From Rheum nobile (Eukaryota > Streptophyta > Magnoliopsida > Caryophyllales > Polygonaceae): 64,000 nt of DNA. The stretch covers positions 2,232,001 to 2,296,000 of the forward strand of contig WOAB01000232.1 in the NCBI GenBank assembly GCA_027886185.1, read 5' to 3'. Every line of letters begins with the position of its first letter. The first letter of the stretch is position 1. The notes beneath the pieces are model-generated. The model was not told the origin of the DNA, did no database searches, and saw only the letters and a program-made list of their open reading frames with translations. This document shows, one piece after another, positions 1-11,272 of this stretch. The translations under genes and the position numbers were made by a program.

Positions 1-1374
1 GGCACGTCTACGATCTGAGCGGAAGATTGTGTTGGTCGTTGCATCATCAGGTATTCAATATATAAGCCCTTTTAAAAAAAAAAACCTTCCATGATTTTTG
101 CACTCAGCAAAACGTATGCAGAACTAACACTAATTTGACTTTCACTACTATCTTCTGTGCAGGAGTAGCATCCCTCCTGCTCCCAGGAGTAGCATCCCTC
201 CTGCTCCCAGGAGGTCGGACAGCGCATAGTAGATTCATTATCCCTATCGATCTGCTTGAGAATAGCACATGCGGTATCACACAGAACTCACACTTAGCAC
301 AGTTGTTACATGAGGTCCAGCTGATTATTTGGGATGAGGCCCTCATGACACAAAGGTTTGCCTTTGAAGCACTTAACAGGACATTACAAGATATACTGGG
401 CCTACGAAGTGAGGAGAACCGGAGGAAATTGTTTGGTGGAATAACAGTTTTGCTAGGAGGGGATTTTAGGCAAATATTGCCAGTCGTTACAAAAGGCAGA
501 CGACAAGAAATTGTTCAGGCATCTATTAACAATTCTCCTTTGTGGCAAAGTTGTGAAGTACTAAAATTAACACAAAGCATGCGAGTGAATGAGCAACTCT
601 GCGATGGAACAATTGACACGTACAAGTAGAAATTCAATGAGTGGATCCTGGAAGTGGGCGATGGGAAAGCGAAAGCAATAGCGCTTGAGGATGAAGACGA
701 GCCAACATGGATTAACATTCCCCAACAATTCATCATTGCCCAACAATTCATCATTGCCCCGGGAAATAACCCAATTGAGCAAATTGTCAATGAAGTGTTC
801 CCTGACTTAGGGCCAAACAACAGAAACGCAGCCTACCTCCAAGAAAGAGCAATACTCACCCCACTGAATGAGGATGCTGAGAAGATAAACGTTTACATGT
901 TCAACACATTGGCAGGAAATGCCCAGACTTACAAGAGCTCGGACGAAATCTGTATGGCTTCAACATATACAGCTGAGCAAGAACACCTATATCCCGTAGA
1001 GTTTTTAAACAAACTCAATTTCCCAGGTAATTCTCCGCATTATGTCACGCGCAAATATATACGCTATACTACATCTAAGCTTGTGTAAACATTCATGACA
1101 GGAATGCCTCCGCACGAATTGAACTTAAAAGAAGGCCTTCCAGTCATGCTGATGAGAAACGTAAACCCCACACAAGGGTTATGCAATGGCACAAGGCTCA
1201 TAATTACTCATCTAGGAGATTGGGTGGTTGAGGCGGAAATTATAACAGGAACACATATGGGGAGAAAAGTGGTTATTCCAAGAATTACGTTGAGCTCTAC
1301 AAAGACAAAATGGCCATTTATTATGAAGCGCCGACAATTCTCACTTAAACACTGCTTCGCAATGACTGTGAATA
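1..1374 (+). pseudogene. Helitron-type Pif1 helicase fragment
   Basis: This is the C-terminal part of a Pif1-like DNA helicase of the kind carried by plant Helitrons. The reading frame enters from the window edge (ending VVASSG at base 50). It crosses a GT-AG intron at 51-162 and resumes in phase with the family motif GVASLLLPG. Downstream are a Walker B-like WDEA, the motif LLGGDFRQILPVV (near base 455), and LKEGLPVMLMRN plus NGTRLIITHLG near 1130-1210. The frame is broken by a TAG after base 626 and a TAA near 1086, and ends at CFAMTVN just before the expected KSQGQ motif, where an LTR is inserted at 1375. The Walker A exon lies outside the window. It is non-functional as it stands. Identity as a Pif1/Helitron helicase is secure; which Helitron it belonged to is unknown. 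Confidence 0.9.
162..209 (+). repeat. 24-bp in-frame tandem duplication in the helicase
   Basis: A 24-bp unit occurs twice, at 162-185 and 186-209, duplicating the GVASLLLP motif without changing the frame. A second in-frame duplication of 18 bp lies at 723-740 and 741-758 (CAACAATTCATCATTGCC twice). Both look like replication-slippage products in a pseudogene. Confidence 0.9.
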
Positions 1375-3065
1375 TGTAACACTCCCAATTTATACCGGAG
1401 ATATTACATGCCAGTGACCTCAGACTTTACCGTCCAAAGTCACCCCAGGCTTTTCCAAAACAATTAAACTTAAATACACAACATAATTACATATTAATTG
1501 AAAGATTAAACAGCGGAAGACTTTAAATTACACAGCGAAAGACATTAGTTCAAGAAAACTCAATCCCTTTAATTAAAGATCTCTCATCAACCGAGAGAAG
1601 ATTTTTACAACAGAGCAAACATACAGCGAAAGACTTTACAGAGCCAACTTATAATATGGCTAAATCATGAAGACACATAAAAGTAACACCTTAACAATCT
1701 TAAAATACTTAACAGCTTAAAACACTGACTTTTAAATCTTTGTCTGCAAGCTTCTTATCCTTCAATAGGTTACTTAAACTCCGAGCATCAACTCCTGATG
1801 TGCCGAATCGAACGGATGACACCAGCCCACATGCGGAGAACAAAGTTCGTGGGTTAGTCTACTGAAAGACTAGCATGGGCACAAAGCAAAGGGGTTCGAG
1901 TGATCGTAACTGGTTACTATCATTGTCCCTCGAATAAAAACCGAAGGAACGATAAATAACCCGACACTTTCACGGAATGATAAAACAATTAAGTATGCAC
2001 TGAAGAAAAGACTCCAAAGAAATTGAGTCTCAAGGAATTAATGATAAATTTGGAACATTAACAGAATTACACAGTTGATTTAAAAGCTGACTGAGATGCT
2101 TCGGTTCACTACCAACCTCATCGCATACAGCGAATCCGGATTTGGAAAGAGAACGTACTACATTCGAGTCGAGACGAGCTTTCCTAGCTGCACTATTACT
2201 TAGTTGCACTACTCGCCTGAAGGTTCATTAATCATGCGCACTCGGGCACATACCTTATTTTATTATAAAACACACGTTACTGAAAAACCATTAATGTTAT
2301 TAAGAGCGGCACACAGCTTAATCACAGGGCGACCATTATGTCAACCCAAATTAACACAACATACGAAGCTTATTAATTAAGTGCTTAACCGCACCCATCT
2401 TATTTAATCACAACACACACACGCACACACAAGACTTAAAATTATTATTCCGAGAACAACAGAAAATATTATTATTACACAGGGTAATCTTATGTTCACC
2501 CAGATTGCACTGCCACAGTGCTTACACTTTAAATTACAGGATGGCAGTTACGTCCATCCCAATTGCACTAGCTAAGTGCTTAATACACAAGACTGTAATT
2601 ATGCTCATCCAATGGCGCTTGCAAGGCGCTTAAAACACTTCAGATCCTTAACGGTGGATAAGAAACATAGGTCATGACCCTTAATTTATTATTCGGAAAT
2701 TAACCCGAGGAATATTACGATTTAAAGAAACGACAGATCCTTACTTGGATCAGTGTTCCTACGAATATTAAGTTATAAAGAAACGACTAGTCCTTACTTG
2801 GACTAGCGTTCCTACGAACACACGTGCTACACAAGCATTAAGATTAATATTAAAACCACAACGATACCATCACGGTAATTATCACATAATAGCGTCGTAC
2901 TAACAGATATACAACCTATTATAACATTACTTGAATCACGTTTATTTATGAAATTAGTTCTCAAACCGAACAACAGTTCACTTTAATTTAATTAACAGTT
3001 AAACACTCGATAATTAATGAAACATGAAATGATTAAGCAAGAGTGAACCGCCACTTGCCTCAAAC
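1375..3065 (-). mobile_element. Tekay/Del-like LTR fragment, antisense
   Basis: The sequence starts with TGTAACACTCCC and follows the same order of blocks as the complete LTRs at 17718 and 24635. These include the paired-hairpin block at 1826-1872 and the strip reading GAGTGAACCGCCACTTGCC at about 3040-3060. It then stops at a hAT-like repeat, so the promoter half of the LTR is missing. It interrupts the helicase pseudogene directly after CFAMTVN. The 5 bases before it are GAATA, but no matching TSD is visible because the far end is lost. Confidence 0.8.
1826..1872 (-). other. Paired LTR hairpins (copy 1)
   Basis: Read on the minus strand, TAGTCT/AGACTA forms a first stem with a 6-nt loop. 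Directly after it, CCCAC/GTGGG forms a second stem around a loop containing TTTGTTCTCCGCAT. The same pair occurs in the other Tekay-like LTRs of this window. Confidence 0.7.
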
Positions 3066-3406
3066 GTGGCTTAAATCCTATTTCGCAAAAATAAATTTTA
3101 ATTTTTTTACGAAAATTAAGGTAATTTTCACGTGAGATGAGGGAAAAAAAACTTAAGTAATTTTATTTTTTTGACTTAAATCTGTTAGAATTGACTGAAA
3201 TTTCATTTTCAGATGAGATAAGGGGGAAAATTTAAGATAATTTCATTTTTATAGCTTAAATTTATTAGGGCTAACTGAAATTACGTTTTCAGATTCAATA
3301 ATGTTAAAAAATGCTTAAAATTTTTATTTTTATTTTTGAAAAAAAAGTTTTTTTTTAGGAGGGGGGGGGAGATATAGCCCCCTGAGCCTGAACTGGATCC
3401 GTCCCT
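3066..3406. mobile_element. hAT-like AT-rich repeat, same family as 46609-47015
   Basis: The segment is similar along most of its length to the reverse complement of 46660-47000. Shared strips include AATTTTAATTTTTTTA, TAATTTTCAC, GAGATGAGGGA and TTTTCAGAT. It ends with a G-run, an AGCCCCC strip and GGATCCGTCCCT, the partner of the CAGGGACGGAG terminus of the other copy. The left boundary is only approximate and no TSD could be seen, so it may be truncated. It truncates the LTR at 1375-3065. A TA microsatellite follows at about 3406-3421. Confidence 0.6.
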
Positions 3407-3709
3407 ATATATATATATATGTATTTTATCCTATTTCCGTGCACGTGTATTATAATTCATTGCATCTTCGTCCTATCAAAATCAGCCCTAACCTTTGACT
3501 AATCTTTCCTATACATGTATTTGGGGTGAAATTACACAAGAAATTCATACATGCCGGTGTACTCTATAATTTGGGTTCTAAAGGGATAGATTAACAATTA
3601 CAAATGTTCATACAATGTGGCTTTCTTGGATTCTTTTCGACTTGTTCATGAGTTTGCGGGCTTAATTGAAGTACGGTTAAATACAAGGGTTTTTCTCAAT
3701 TCCAAAATG
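3407..3709. other. Intergenic stretch
   Basis: No gene, repeat boundary or conserved motif was recognised here. The short open frames are not supported by codon structure or family resemblance. Confidence 0.5.
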
Positions 3710-3717
3710 GTTAGCAT

Positions 3718-4112
3718 TAGACCTGTCAAAAACCGACCCGACCTGAACCCGACCCAACAAGATCCGATCCCAACCCGAACGTCACTGGGTCAAGAAGGAC
3801 CCGAATTCGAAGGACTCGAGCCCAAACCCGAAGGACCCGAACCGAACGCAAATTTGAGCTCGCGAATCCCCTTTATTTTATATATTTTATTTCATTTATA
3901 TTAAAAATTTTAATATATTTTATTAAATAATAATATAATATTAATTTTATTATTATAATTATTTTATTAAAGTTAAAAATCATAATAATAATCCTAAAAA
4001 AATGACATGTTCGACCCGCCGGCTCAACCTGAACCCATCCGACCCGAAAATTTTACCAACCCAATCGACCCAAACCCGATTTAACCCGAACCCGACCCAA
4101 TTAACAGGTCTA
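3718..4112. mobile_element. hAT-type MITE with 8-bp TSD
   Basis: The termini are inverted (TAGACCTGTCAA at the left, TTAACAGGTCTA at the right). The element is flanked by a perfect 8-bp direct repeat, GTTAGCAT, at 3710-3717 and 4113-4120. An 8-bp TSD is the hAT signature. The 395-bp interior has CCCGACC-rich subterminal repeats around an AT-rich centre and no coding capacity, so it is a non-autonomous element. Confidence 0.93.
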
Positions 4113-4161
4113 GTTAGCATGCTCTTACTCTATTCAATAGTATCAAAAGTGGATATTATTG

Positions 4162-4640
4162 AAAGAAAGCCATAATTTTGTGGGTAGGCTTGCAAATGCG
4201 CCTTTGAAAAATCTTAATAACAGTCTCACCAGTTAGATTTTTCAGTTTAGCTTTCAAGAGTCTCTGCTGATCTTCTATGACCTATGTATAAAAAGTAGAA
4301 TTCGAAGGAAACATTAGTCATCAAGAATATTAGCATTTTACCTTTCACAATTGCTAAATTCATACCTGCTTCTGAATAAATTTCATGCTATGAGTAAGAC
4401 CACCCTGCTCTCCTTCAGGTGTCATCTTGGCATGCAGCTCTTACAAGGTCCTGCTCTAGTGACTCAGCATCCTTTATCTTCCAGACCACAAAATGATACA
4501 GATAAGTACACCATGCATGCTTTATCAAACTCTTGTAGCTGCTGTCTGAACTCAGAAGATCAAATACTTCCGCAGTAACTTCTGCCTTTTCGACTTGCTG
4601 CTTGAGGAGGTGGTCTATATAAGGAGCATTAATTTAACGA
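4162..4640 (-). pseudogene. Possible 3' exons of the minus-strand gene, frame disturbed
   Basis: Reading leftward, one open stretch (4627 to about 4430) contains IDHLLKQQVEKAEVTAEVF and ESLEQDL. Another (4440-4366) contains MTPEGEQGG and MKFIQKQ. The latter ends at a good donor (AAGCAG|GTATGA), crosses an 84-bp intron at 4282-4365 (acceptor CATAG) and continues with IEDQQRLLKAKLKNLTGE to a TAA at about 4162. The strips look like coiled coil. A one-base frame change or stop near 4441 separates the first two parts, so this may be a decayed or mis-split 3' end. Membership in the upstream gene is inferred only from orientation and proximity. Confidence 0.35.
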
Positions 4641-6340
4641 TGTAAGATACTGCATACATTTTCTTGCCGAGCACCAAGTACGATACTATGTCAATATTCT
4701 CAAGTATTGGGACTTCTTCAACCCAGCAGCCACTGTCACGGTCAAGAACCTCATGGGAACGGAGCCATTGAAATGGGTTACGCAAGTTGATAGCCCCCTC
4801 GCAGCTGATCACATGAATTTTGTCATTGATCTCCTCAACAAAGGGCCAGATTTGAAGATTCTTCGGTTTGCCCATGTTGGATTCAAAGTGAGATAGTCTA
4901 GTCTTACTATCATCCAGAGACAAGCCACGGATGACACACGTGGGCTCGTCCCTGTTTGTCGAATAGAGAGCTCTGTTACGTCTGTAGGCCAAGAGACCAG
5001 CAGGATTCCTATCCCATTCCTCCACGCAAGAATAATGACTTTGGTATATGCTTGAGGCGTTTGGAAACTTCTGCCCACCAAGCATGTATGCATTAGACCT
5101 CCATTTGAACAAAGCCACTCTGATGGGAAGATTCTCCTCCAGCAAGTTGAGAGTGGCAATTATAGAAAGGAGTGGTACGTCATCAGCATTATCAGCATTG
5201 CTAAAAGATGGATCTGTGCTTTGGTTGAGATCGAAGCAATGTATCGTATGTCCATTTGAAACAAGAAGATATCTGTTCTTGTCTAGTGGCTTTGATTCCA
5301 CCGTCTCATTTTTTTCCATACCCTGCGGTAATAATTAGACATTTTATTAAGAGATAAGAAACAGCTAGCAGACAGATACATACTCCAAGTAGAAGAGTTC
5401 TAAAACTCAAGTCTTATTTATTAGAGATGTCATTGGTATACATGACAAGTCAGCTACATTCGCATCGAACTTCAATTCTATATATCAAAAGTTGAAATTT
5501 ATTTAAACTCTTGTACCGCACTCAAATCATTAGCAAGGATCGAATAAATTAGACCAATGATAAAAGCATATTCAATCATCGTTATATACATATATATTTC
5601 AGCATGATAAAACCGTAGAACAATAATTTATATAATACCAGGTTTCTTACTGTCTTGAATTGCGTAATGGAGTGATCAGAAGTCATAATCTCAGGCAGCC
5701 TCTTTGATTCCGACATCACACGATTCCTCAACTGGTCCTCAAAATCTCCTCTGCTTGACTCGGCTTTCTTAGAAGGATCCAGTGCAATGTTCCAAGTGAT
5801 TTCCTCTAAAACCTTGGTGAGCACATTGATATGATGCACAACACTAAAATTGGTGTTGGGGACATCTTGTTGCTGCTGGTCTAAGGGTACACCTGGGTAA
5901 AGAGATCCCTCTATTTGGGAAATGGCAGCAAGCTTTCGGTGCAGAGCTGTGAGTTGTCTCTTAATGATGCTGAGAGGACAGTAGCTTAGGGGGGGTGGGG
6001 GTGCATCCCGATTGAGGAACTCAAGTTGTCCAGCTGGCACGATTTCCTCGTACAGCTTCTCGAGACAGCCAAGCTGATACACAACCCTAGGCTGGGAATC
6101 CAGAAGCAGCCTTTGCACCGGGTTGAGGTTTGAGATTTGGACTCCGCGCCCGCGGAGATCTCTCCTCATTTGGAAAAGTTGATTATACTTTTTGGACAGA
6201 TCTTGGATGTGTCTGGAGAGGACCTTCAGAGCTACAGTAGTAGTAGTACTACTACTCGTGGTGGTGGTGGAGGCAAAGCCGCGGACCCCGGAGATGATGA
6301 TGGTAAATGAAGAACAACGTCGAAGAAACAGGGAGGCCAT
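4615..6340 (-). CDS. Two-exon plant gene, presequence-like N-terminus, kelch-like second exon
   Basis: Exon 1 runs 6340-5651 (230 codons) from an ATG in an ACCCATGG context. Exon 2 starts at 5322. The 328-bp intron has a clean donor (ACA|GTAAGA) and acceptor (CCGCAG|GG), and the join is in phase (QFKT then GMEKNE). The N-terminus (MASLFLRRCSSFTIIISG, then a Ser/Thr run) is rich in Arg and hydrophobic residues and lacks acidic ones, so organelle import is plausible. The rest of exon 1 is helical and not recognised. Exon 2 has repeated short hydrophobic strips ending in Gly and a trailing Trp, such as NAYMLGGQ, KIHVISCEG, DSGCWVEEVPI and LGKKMYAV. These resemble degenerate kelch blades of a beta-propeller. 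The frame ends at a TAG at 4615, but the true 3' structure may continue in downstream exons. This is the best candidate for a resident cellular gene in the window. Confidence 0.65.
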
Positions 6341-6587
6341 GGGTATTCACTTCAGCGAGGGCTCAGGCAGTCAGGCAGGAATCAATCACCATAAATAACA
6401 TCAACAAGAAGACCAGATCAGTAGTATAACGCACTGCCATTTTAAGTGATGGTCCAGTACAGGGTCAGCTTTCTACCGCCCCTAAATCAATCAATCGGGT
6501 ACGTTCAATTAGATTACTGCTGTTGCGTCTATTATATCCTCCATCTTAGATAGGGAGCCAGCCCTTTTTTCCCCCTCCATTTTAACG

Positions 6588-6608
6588 CTAACCCTAACCC
6601 TAACCCTA
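6588..6608. promoter_or_regulatory. Three telomere-type repeats (telo-box) upstream of the minus-strand gene
   Basis: CTAACCC is repeated three times about 250 bp upstream of the ATG at 6340. Such short interstitial telomere motifs (telo-boxes) are known promoter-proximal elements in plant genes. Position and orientation fit a role in the promoter of the 6340 gene, but this is inference. Confidence 0.55.
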
Positions 6609-6629
6609 GATACATAAACACTTGACTCG

Positions 6630-7302
6630 ACTACACATATATGGCAATTGCGTACATAAAATAAATAGGGAAATCGAGGAAGAAGGTACCGTAATAGACA
6701 GCAAGGAGCGGCGACGCAGCTTCCAACGGCGGCCGTCTGTGTTGTGAGTGAGGCTCGAAAGTCACGAAGGAACTGTCTGTGTTTTGACTGAGGCAGGAGG
6801 AGGAGGTCTGCGTGGGCGGGCGGGCGGGCGACATCCAGTAAAAACGACGATCTTGCGTATGGGCCTCCACATTGCCGATGAAGTAGTGGGGCGGGCGGGA
6901 ATGAGAGTCCACAACAGTACACTTGGTACGGAGGAGATGTTCTGAAGTAGTTAGGTTCATATAATCTACATCTACATATATACTAAAACACAACCATCCC
7001 GCCTACAAGTCGACTTCACGTTTAATTGTCGCCCTCATGCTTATTTGAGCTTCTTTTTTATTATCTTATTCAATAATATTCCGTCATATAATCCAACCTT
7101 CAAAAAAAATATATAACAATGGGGTCCACTTAAATATATCATACAATTTATTTAGTTAAATAACCATATATATTTCTTTAATTAAAGAAATAAATTTTAA
7201 AAGTATATCATAGGTTTTATTAGATTACCTTATCATGAAAAAACTGATCAATTATTAGTATGCTTATATATCTCATTTGCCTTAATATTTTCAATTTAGA
7301 TT
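6630..7302. other. Intergenic/promoter region
   Basis: A GC-rich stretch at 6720-6905 (including GGCGGGCGGGCGGGCG near 6815) is followed by AT-rich DNA. Open frames on both strands have no recognisable domain and probably reflect the GC-rich composition. It could contain a 5' untranslated region, but nothing proves it. Confidence 0.4.
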
Positions 7303-7677
7303 TGTTATGAAATGATTACTTAGAGCAAGCTAACTTAAACTTGCCAAAATAAAACTTAGAACAACTTTAGAACATTGGAAGAGAGGAAGAGATAACAAGG
7401 AGCTTTAGACTTTGATTCTTGCTCTTGTTGGTGTGTATTTTATAATGGATGAAGCCTCTATTTATAGGCCAAGAATGGAGTGAAAAAACTTAGGTTAATC
7501 TCCATGATTCAATAATGAATTCAAGGAGGTGAAGAAGGTGAATAATTCACCTTGTTCAATCTACCACAAACATCCAAATACATTCAATCATCTACTTCAA
7601 TCATACAAGTGAGACAAACAATCATGTTGGTAGTGCTTGTGGTTGATCTTATCTTCATAACACTTATCTTCATAATA
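7303..7677 (-). mobile_element. Ty1/copia 3' LTR
   Basis: On the minus strand the LTR follows a polypurine tract (AAGAGGGGAG). It begins with TGTTATGAAGATAAG and ends with TTTCATAACA, giving inverted TGTTATGAA/TTCATAACA ends. The first 15 bp are present twice, once as TATTATGAAGATAAG. A TATA box (CCTATAAATAG) lies at about 7456-7468. It belongs to the split copia element whose coding parts are at 7922-8336 and 13565-15455. The matching 5' LTR is not in the window. Confidence 0.8.
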
Positions 7678-7921
7678 CTCCCCTCTTGAATATTCACATT
7701 CTCACTGTTGTGGGATATGAGTGTATGTTGCCTCATTAAAAATCTTGTCAGGAAAAATCCGGTGGGATAAAAAACTTGATCGAAGGGAAAAGGAGTGCAA
7801 CTATGAATCCCATTTTACGTCTTGATGCCTCCTCATTAAAAACCTTGCCAAGCAAAACCCAGTGGGATAAAATCTTGATCGAAGGGTAAAAGAGTGTAGC
7901 GCGTATGATGCTCCCTTGAGA

Positions 7922-8336
7922 TCAATGTATCTCTCGAAATCTGCACATTCCAATCTTGGATACCAACTCTGCAAATTTCTTATGAGCTAATGACTTTGTG
8001 AACATATCAGTCAAATTGTCATCTGATCGGATCTGCTAGATTTCAACTTCCTCGGCTTCTTCCCGTTCACGGGTGGAAAAGAACTCTGACAATATGCTTT
8101 GTGCGGTCTCTCTTGATGTAGCATTTCTTCATTTGAGTCGAGTTGTCTTCATACAATACTATTGGCTTGTCGGTGATAGGCTTCATCCCACATTCTTCAT
8201 GGATGAATTTGATCATTGCTCGTACAGTCGCACATTCTCTTCCAGCTTCATACAAAGCAATCAGGTCCGCTTGATTTGATGATGTGGCAGTCACGGTTTT
8301 CTTTGTTGACCTCCAGGAGATAGTTGTGCCTCCATA
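7922..8336 (-). pseudogene. Copia pol, RNase H C-terminal part
   Basis: The minus strand reads GGTTISWRSTKK, then TATSSNQADLIALYEAGREC, then IVLYEDNS, and after a frameshift near 8068 NLTDMFTKSLAHKKF up to a TGA at 7922. These are the RNase H and C-terminal motifs of Ty1/copia polyproteins. A TAG also falls before QIRSDDN. The N-terminal half of the domain continues at 13565 on the other side of the inserted LTR; removing the insertion restores the motif YGGTTISW in phase. Confidence 0.9.
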
Positions 8337-8557
8337 TGTAATGCCCCAAAATTTAAACCTTGGGGAGCTACAACGCCAAGAAATTTCTTTGCAGAAATTC
8401 CCTCAGGCTTTAATAGAAAAACTCACCTTAAAAGTTTCTTTCCAACCAATATCAGTTCTTGATATCACTCATCCTAACTTAGCATCATGTCGCATGTCCT
8501 ATTTCCTCCATGATTCTGCTGCGCTAGTCTGATATCCGGGCCTGCAACCACAATTGT

Positions 8558-8591
8558 ACCCCACAACGGGGTTAGTCCTTGAACGGACTAA
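8558..8591 (-). other. Paired LTR hairpins (diverged copy)
   Basis: On the minus strand TTAGTCC/GGACTAA (8591-8572) forms a 7-bp stem with a 6-nt loop. Immediately after it ACCCC/GGGGT (8572-8558) forms a second stem around GTTGT. The architecture matches the hairpin pair in the other Tekay-like LTRs, although the second hairpin is much shorter and its sequence differs. Confidence 0.65.
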
Positions 8592-9404
8592 GCAAGTCAT
8601 AAGCGAATCGAGTACATGCAATAACATAAATAAAGAATACATATATGCACACACAATAATAGCCTAATGCCCAAGGTTATAATTATCTATACCTCGATAC
8701 ACAAATTACCTAAATATCCCAAAACTGTATAGCTCACAGTATTTCACTAAGTCCCCAAGGAATACAACTTACTACTTACTCAATTCTCAAGCTTTCTTAT
8801 AATACTTAACTCATCATCATAATTCATGTAATAACTCTTTATCATATAGATTTCACAATTCATAACTATATTCCAAATTCTCCCATAAACACTTAACTAT
8901 ACCTCAAATATCTAGTGGATCCAAGTACCTAGCTATTCTTCAATTACCAGTAGATTCAATACCTAACTATACCACAAATATCAATGGATCCACTTATCCA
9001 AATAAATCATATATCCCTACATCAATTGGTTTCCATAACTTATAACTATATGCTACAAAACTCTATACCTTTATAATACCTCGAGGAATCATATCCTTAG
9101 ATACTTCAATATGTGTATTATCATACAATAACTCATAGCCTCTAATAAATATCTTTACGCTATAATTCATATTCTCAAATCACAAACCATAAGTCTTATC
9201 ATCATAACACTTTCTGAACCACAGTATCACTCATAATTCCACAACATCTATTAAACCTTATACAATATATCATACTTAGTCACAAGTTTCCTTATAATAT
9301 CTAGCCACTCCATTTTCATAACCTCCACCATCATATTTCTAATCGAATTATAAATCATCGGGACCGTAAAGCATCATTTAGAAAACCATACTATACCCGG
9401 GTAT

Positions 9405-9844
9405 TAGGGGTGTTCATCCGGTCCGGACCGGATTTTTGGGCAATTGTGGACCGGAGACCGAACCGGATAGGTCCGGTCCAGTCTTAATCCGGTCCGGTCC
9501 GGTCCAAGACCGGATTGGACCGGATTTAATTTAAAAAAAAAAAAAATTTAAATTCTTATTTAAAATCTATAAAAAATATCTATAAAACATATATACTCCT
9601 AACTTATTAAATTTTTAAAAATATCTACAAAAAAATACATATAAATCTCTAAAAAAACATATAAACATATAAATTACAAAAAAAAAAAAAATTTAAATTC
9701 CGGTCTTTCGGACCAGATTTTTTTCGGGTTTGGACCGGACCGGAACCGGATTAAGGGGAAATGGTGGACCGGAGACCGGACCAGAATTTTACCGGTCTTG
9801 TCCGGTCCAAAAATCCGGTCCATTGGACCGCTTGAACACCCCTA
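9405..9844. mobile_element. hAT-type MITE with 8-bp TSD
   Basis: Terminal inverted repeats TAGGGGTGTTCA and TGAACACCCCTA bound a 440-bp element. It is flanked by the perfect 8-bp duplication CCGGGTAT at 9397-9404 and 9845-9852. The subterminal regions are packed with CCGGTCCGGACCGG-type repeats in both orientations around an A-rich core. There is no transposase. It is nested in the solo LTR at 8337-13559. Confidence 0.95.
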
Positions 9845-10099
9845 CCGGGTATACTTTCATATTGAAAGAATAAACATATCAATAAACCATTTTCATAAAA
9901 ATCATATACGATAATATCGAAAATATGTCCAAGAACTTTTGGGCACGAAGGTACCTTCTTCCTACACCACCCTTTACCTGCGGGACAGAGATACATCATC
10001 GCTAGCTAGGCGACCGACCATCCCTCGCAACAAGTAAAGGTTACCACATCGACCCACTCATATCGGGTGCCACATACCATAACCCGCAGAAGAGCCATA

Positions 10100-10240
10100 A
10101 TCGAGGGGCTACATAAATTGCCACACAAGCCACATCATCATTACGTTGCCACACAAACATCATAAATATTTCACGATATAAATGTCACACAAGCGTCATA
10201 AACACTTTACGAAATAAATGCCACACAGGCGAAATCATCA
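10100..10240. repeat. Degenerate short tandem repeat in the solo LTR
   Basis: Four imperfect units begin with a variant of TGCCACACAAGC followed by ATCATCAT or CATAAATA strips, spaced about 35-45 bp. A further related unit appears to resume at about 11275, on the other side of the nested Helitron. Confidence 0.5.
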
Positions 10241-10251
10241 TTATTTATCAA

Positions 10252-11272
10252 ACTAGGTACATGTGTGCTCTATGACATATTTAATTTTGGATATTTTTTT
10301 ATAATTAGATTAGTTTATGTTTTAATATATTACTGTACTTTGTAAAATTTATACAATTGGGTTTATCGTAATTTCTAATCAGTTTATAAATAGTCAAATA
10401 ATATATACATATATGAGGTATTTTATTATATTTTACTAATTATTATGTTTATTAATGTTAAATGAATTGAAATAAAATCAATTTTTGAACTTTATAACAA
10501 AAGTTGTATAATTCTATCTCATATCAAATTATTATATAAAAGTTGCTTAAACATCAAGTATTTAGATGTTATTTCAAGTATTATTTAGAGAATCAATGTA
10601 CTTTTATCATGCTTTTTGAATATTTTATTCATTTTTAATTCTCATTTATATTTATGATTAATTTGGTTGATATCTTAGATATATTGGTATACTTATATAA
10701 AATATTTATAGTCAATATATCATCACATCACAAAATGTGTATATTTTATCTCATATTTAATTACTGTATATAAGTTAGTATTTTTTTTGTATTTAGGTAT
10801 TATTTCAAGTATCATTGAAAAGTTATTTTAAAAAATTAATATATATATATGTTGTTATTATATTGTTATGAATTATTTATATACATTCTCAACTGACATA
10901 TATGTAATATACATACAAAAATATAGGATTTATATGGCCATATGGGGTTTATATTTTCATTTCAAAAATATAGGGTTTATATTTCCAACGATATAAATAT
11001 TTCATTAAAAAATTCTATCTTTTCATACTTTTATAACATAGTAATCATGTTATTTTTTCATAAAAATTTTACTGTATATGTTTATAGAATTCTTAATATC
11101 TTAATTATTTTATAAAATAATTTTAAAAGAAAAATGATTATACGTAGTTATTGAGTGAATTTATAATGCGTAAAATAAAATAAAAATATTGCTCATTTAT
11201 TGACACAAAAGAGCAAGGGGGTCATTCATTGTGAGTAAAAACTCAACTTTTCATGTAGTATAGAAGTATAGA
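10252..11272 (-). mobile_element. Small non-autonomous Helitron
   Basis: On the minus strand the element begins TCTATACTTCTATACTA after an A and ends CTAGT before a T. This is the A|TC...CTRRT|T pattern of Helitrons, with no TSD. The interior is AT-rich and non-coding. The sequence before the 3' end (GAGCACACATGTAC) gives only a weak hairpin, so the 3' boundary is less certain than the 5' end. The host LTR appears continuous when the 1,021-bp segment is removed. Confidence 0.6.

Noticed and set aside
3617..3904. 95-codon ORF
   Set aside because: It crosses the TSD and end of a hAT MITE and translates its CCCGACC repeats.
6588..6608. Telomere or chromosome end
   Set aside because: Only three repeats, inside unique sequence with genes on both sides.
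6509..6993. Two overlapping minus-strand ORFs of 120-137 codons
   Set aside because: GC-rich, no domain, different frames equally open; probably promoter or 5' UTR sequence.
8284..8532. 82-codon ORF
   Set aside because: It spans the copia-LTR insertion junction at 8337 and is not a gene.
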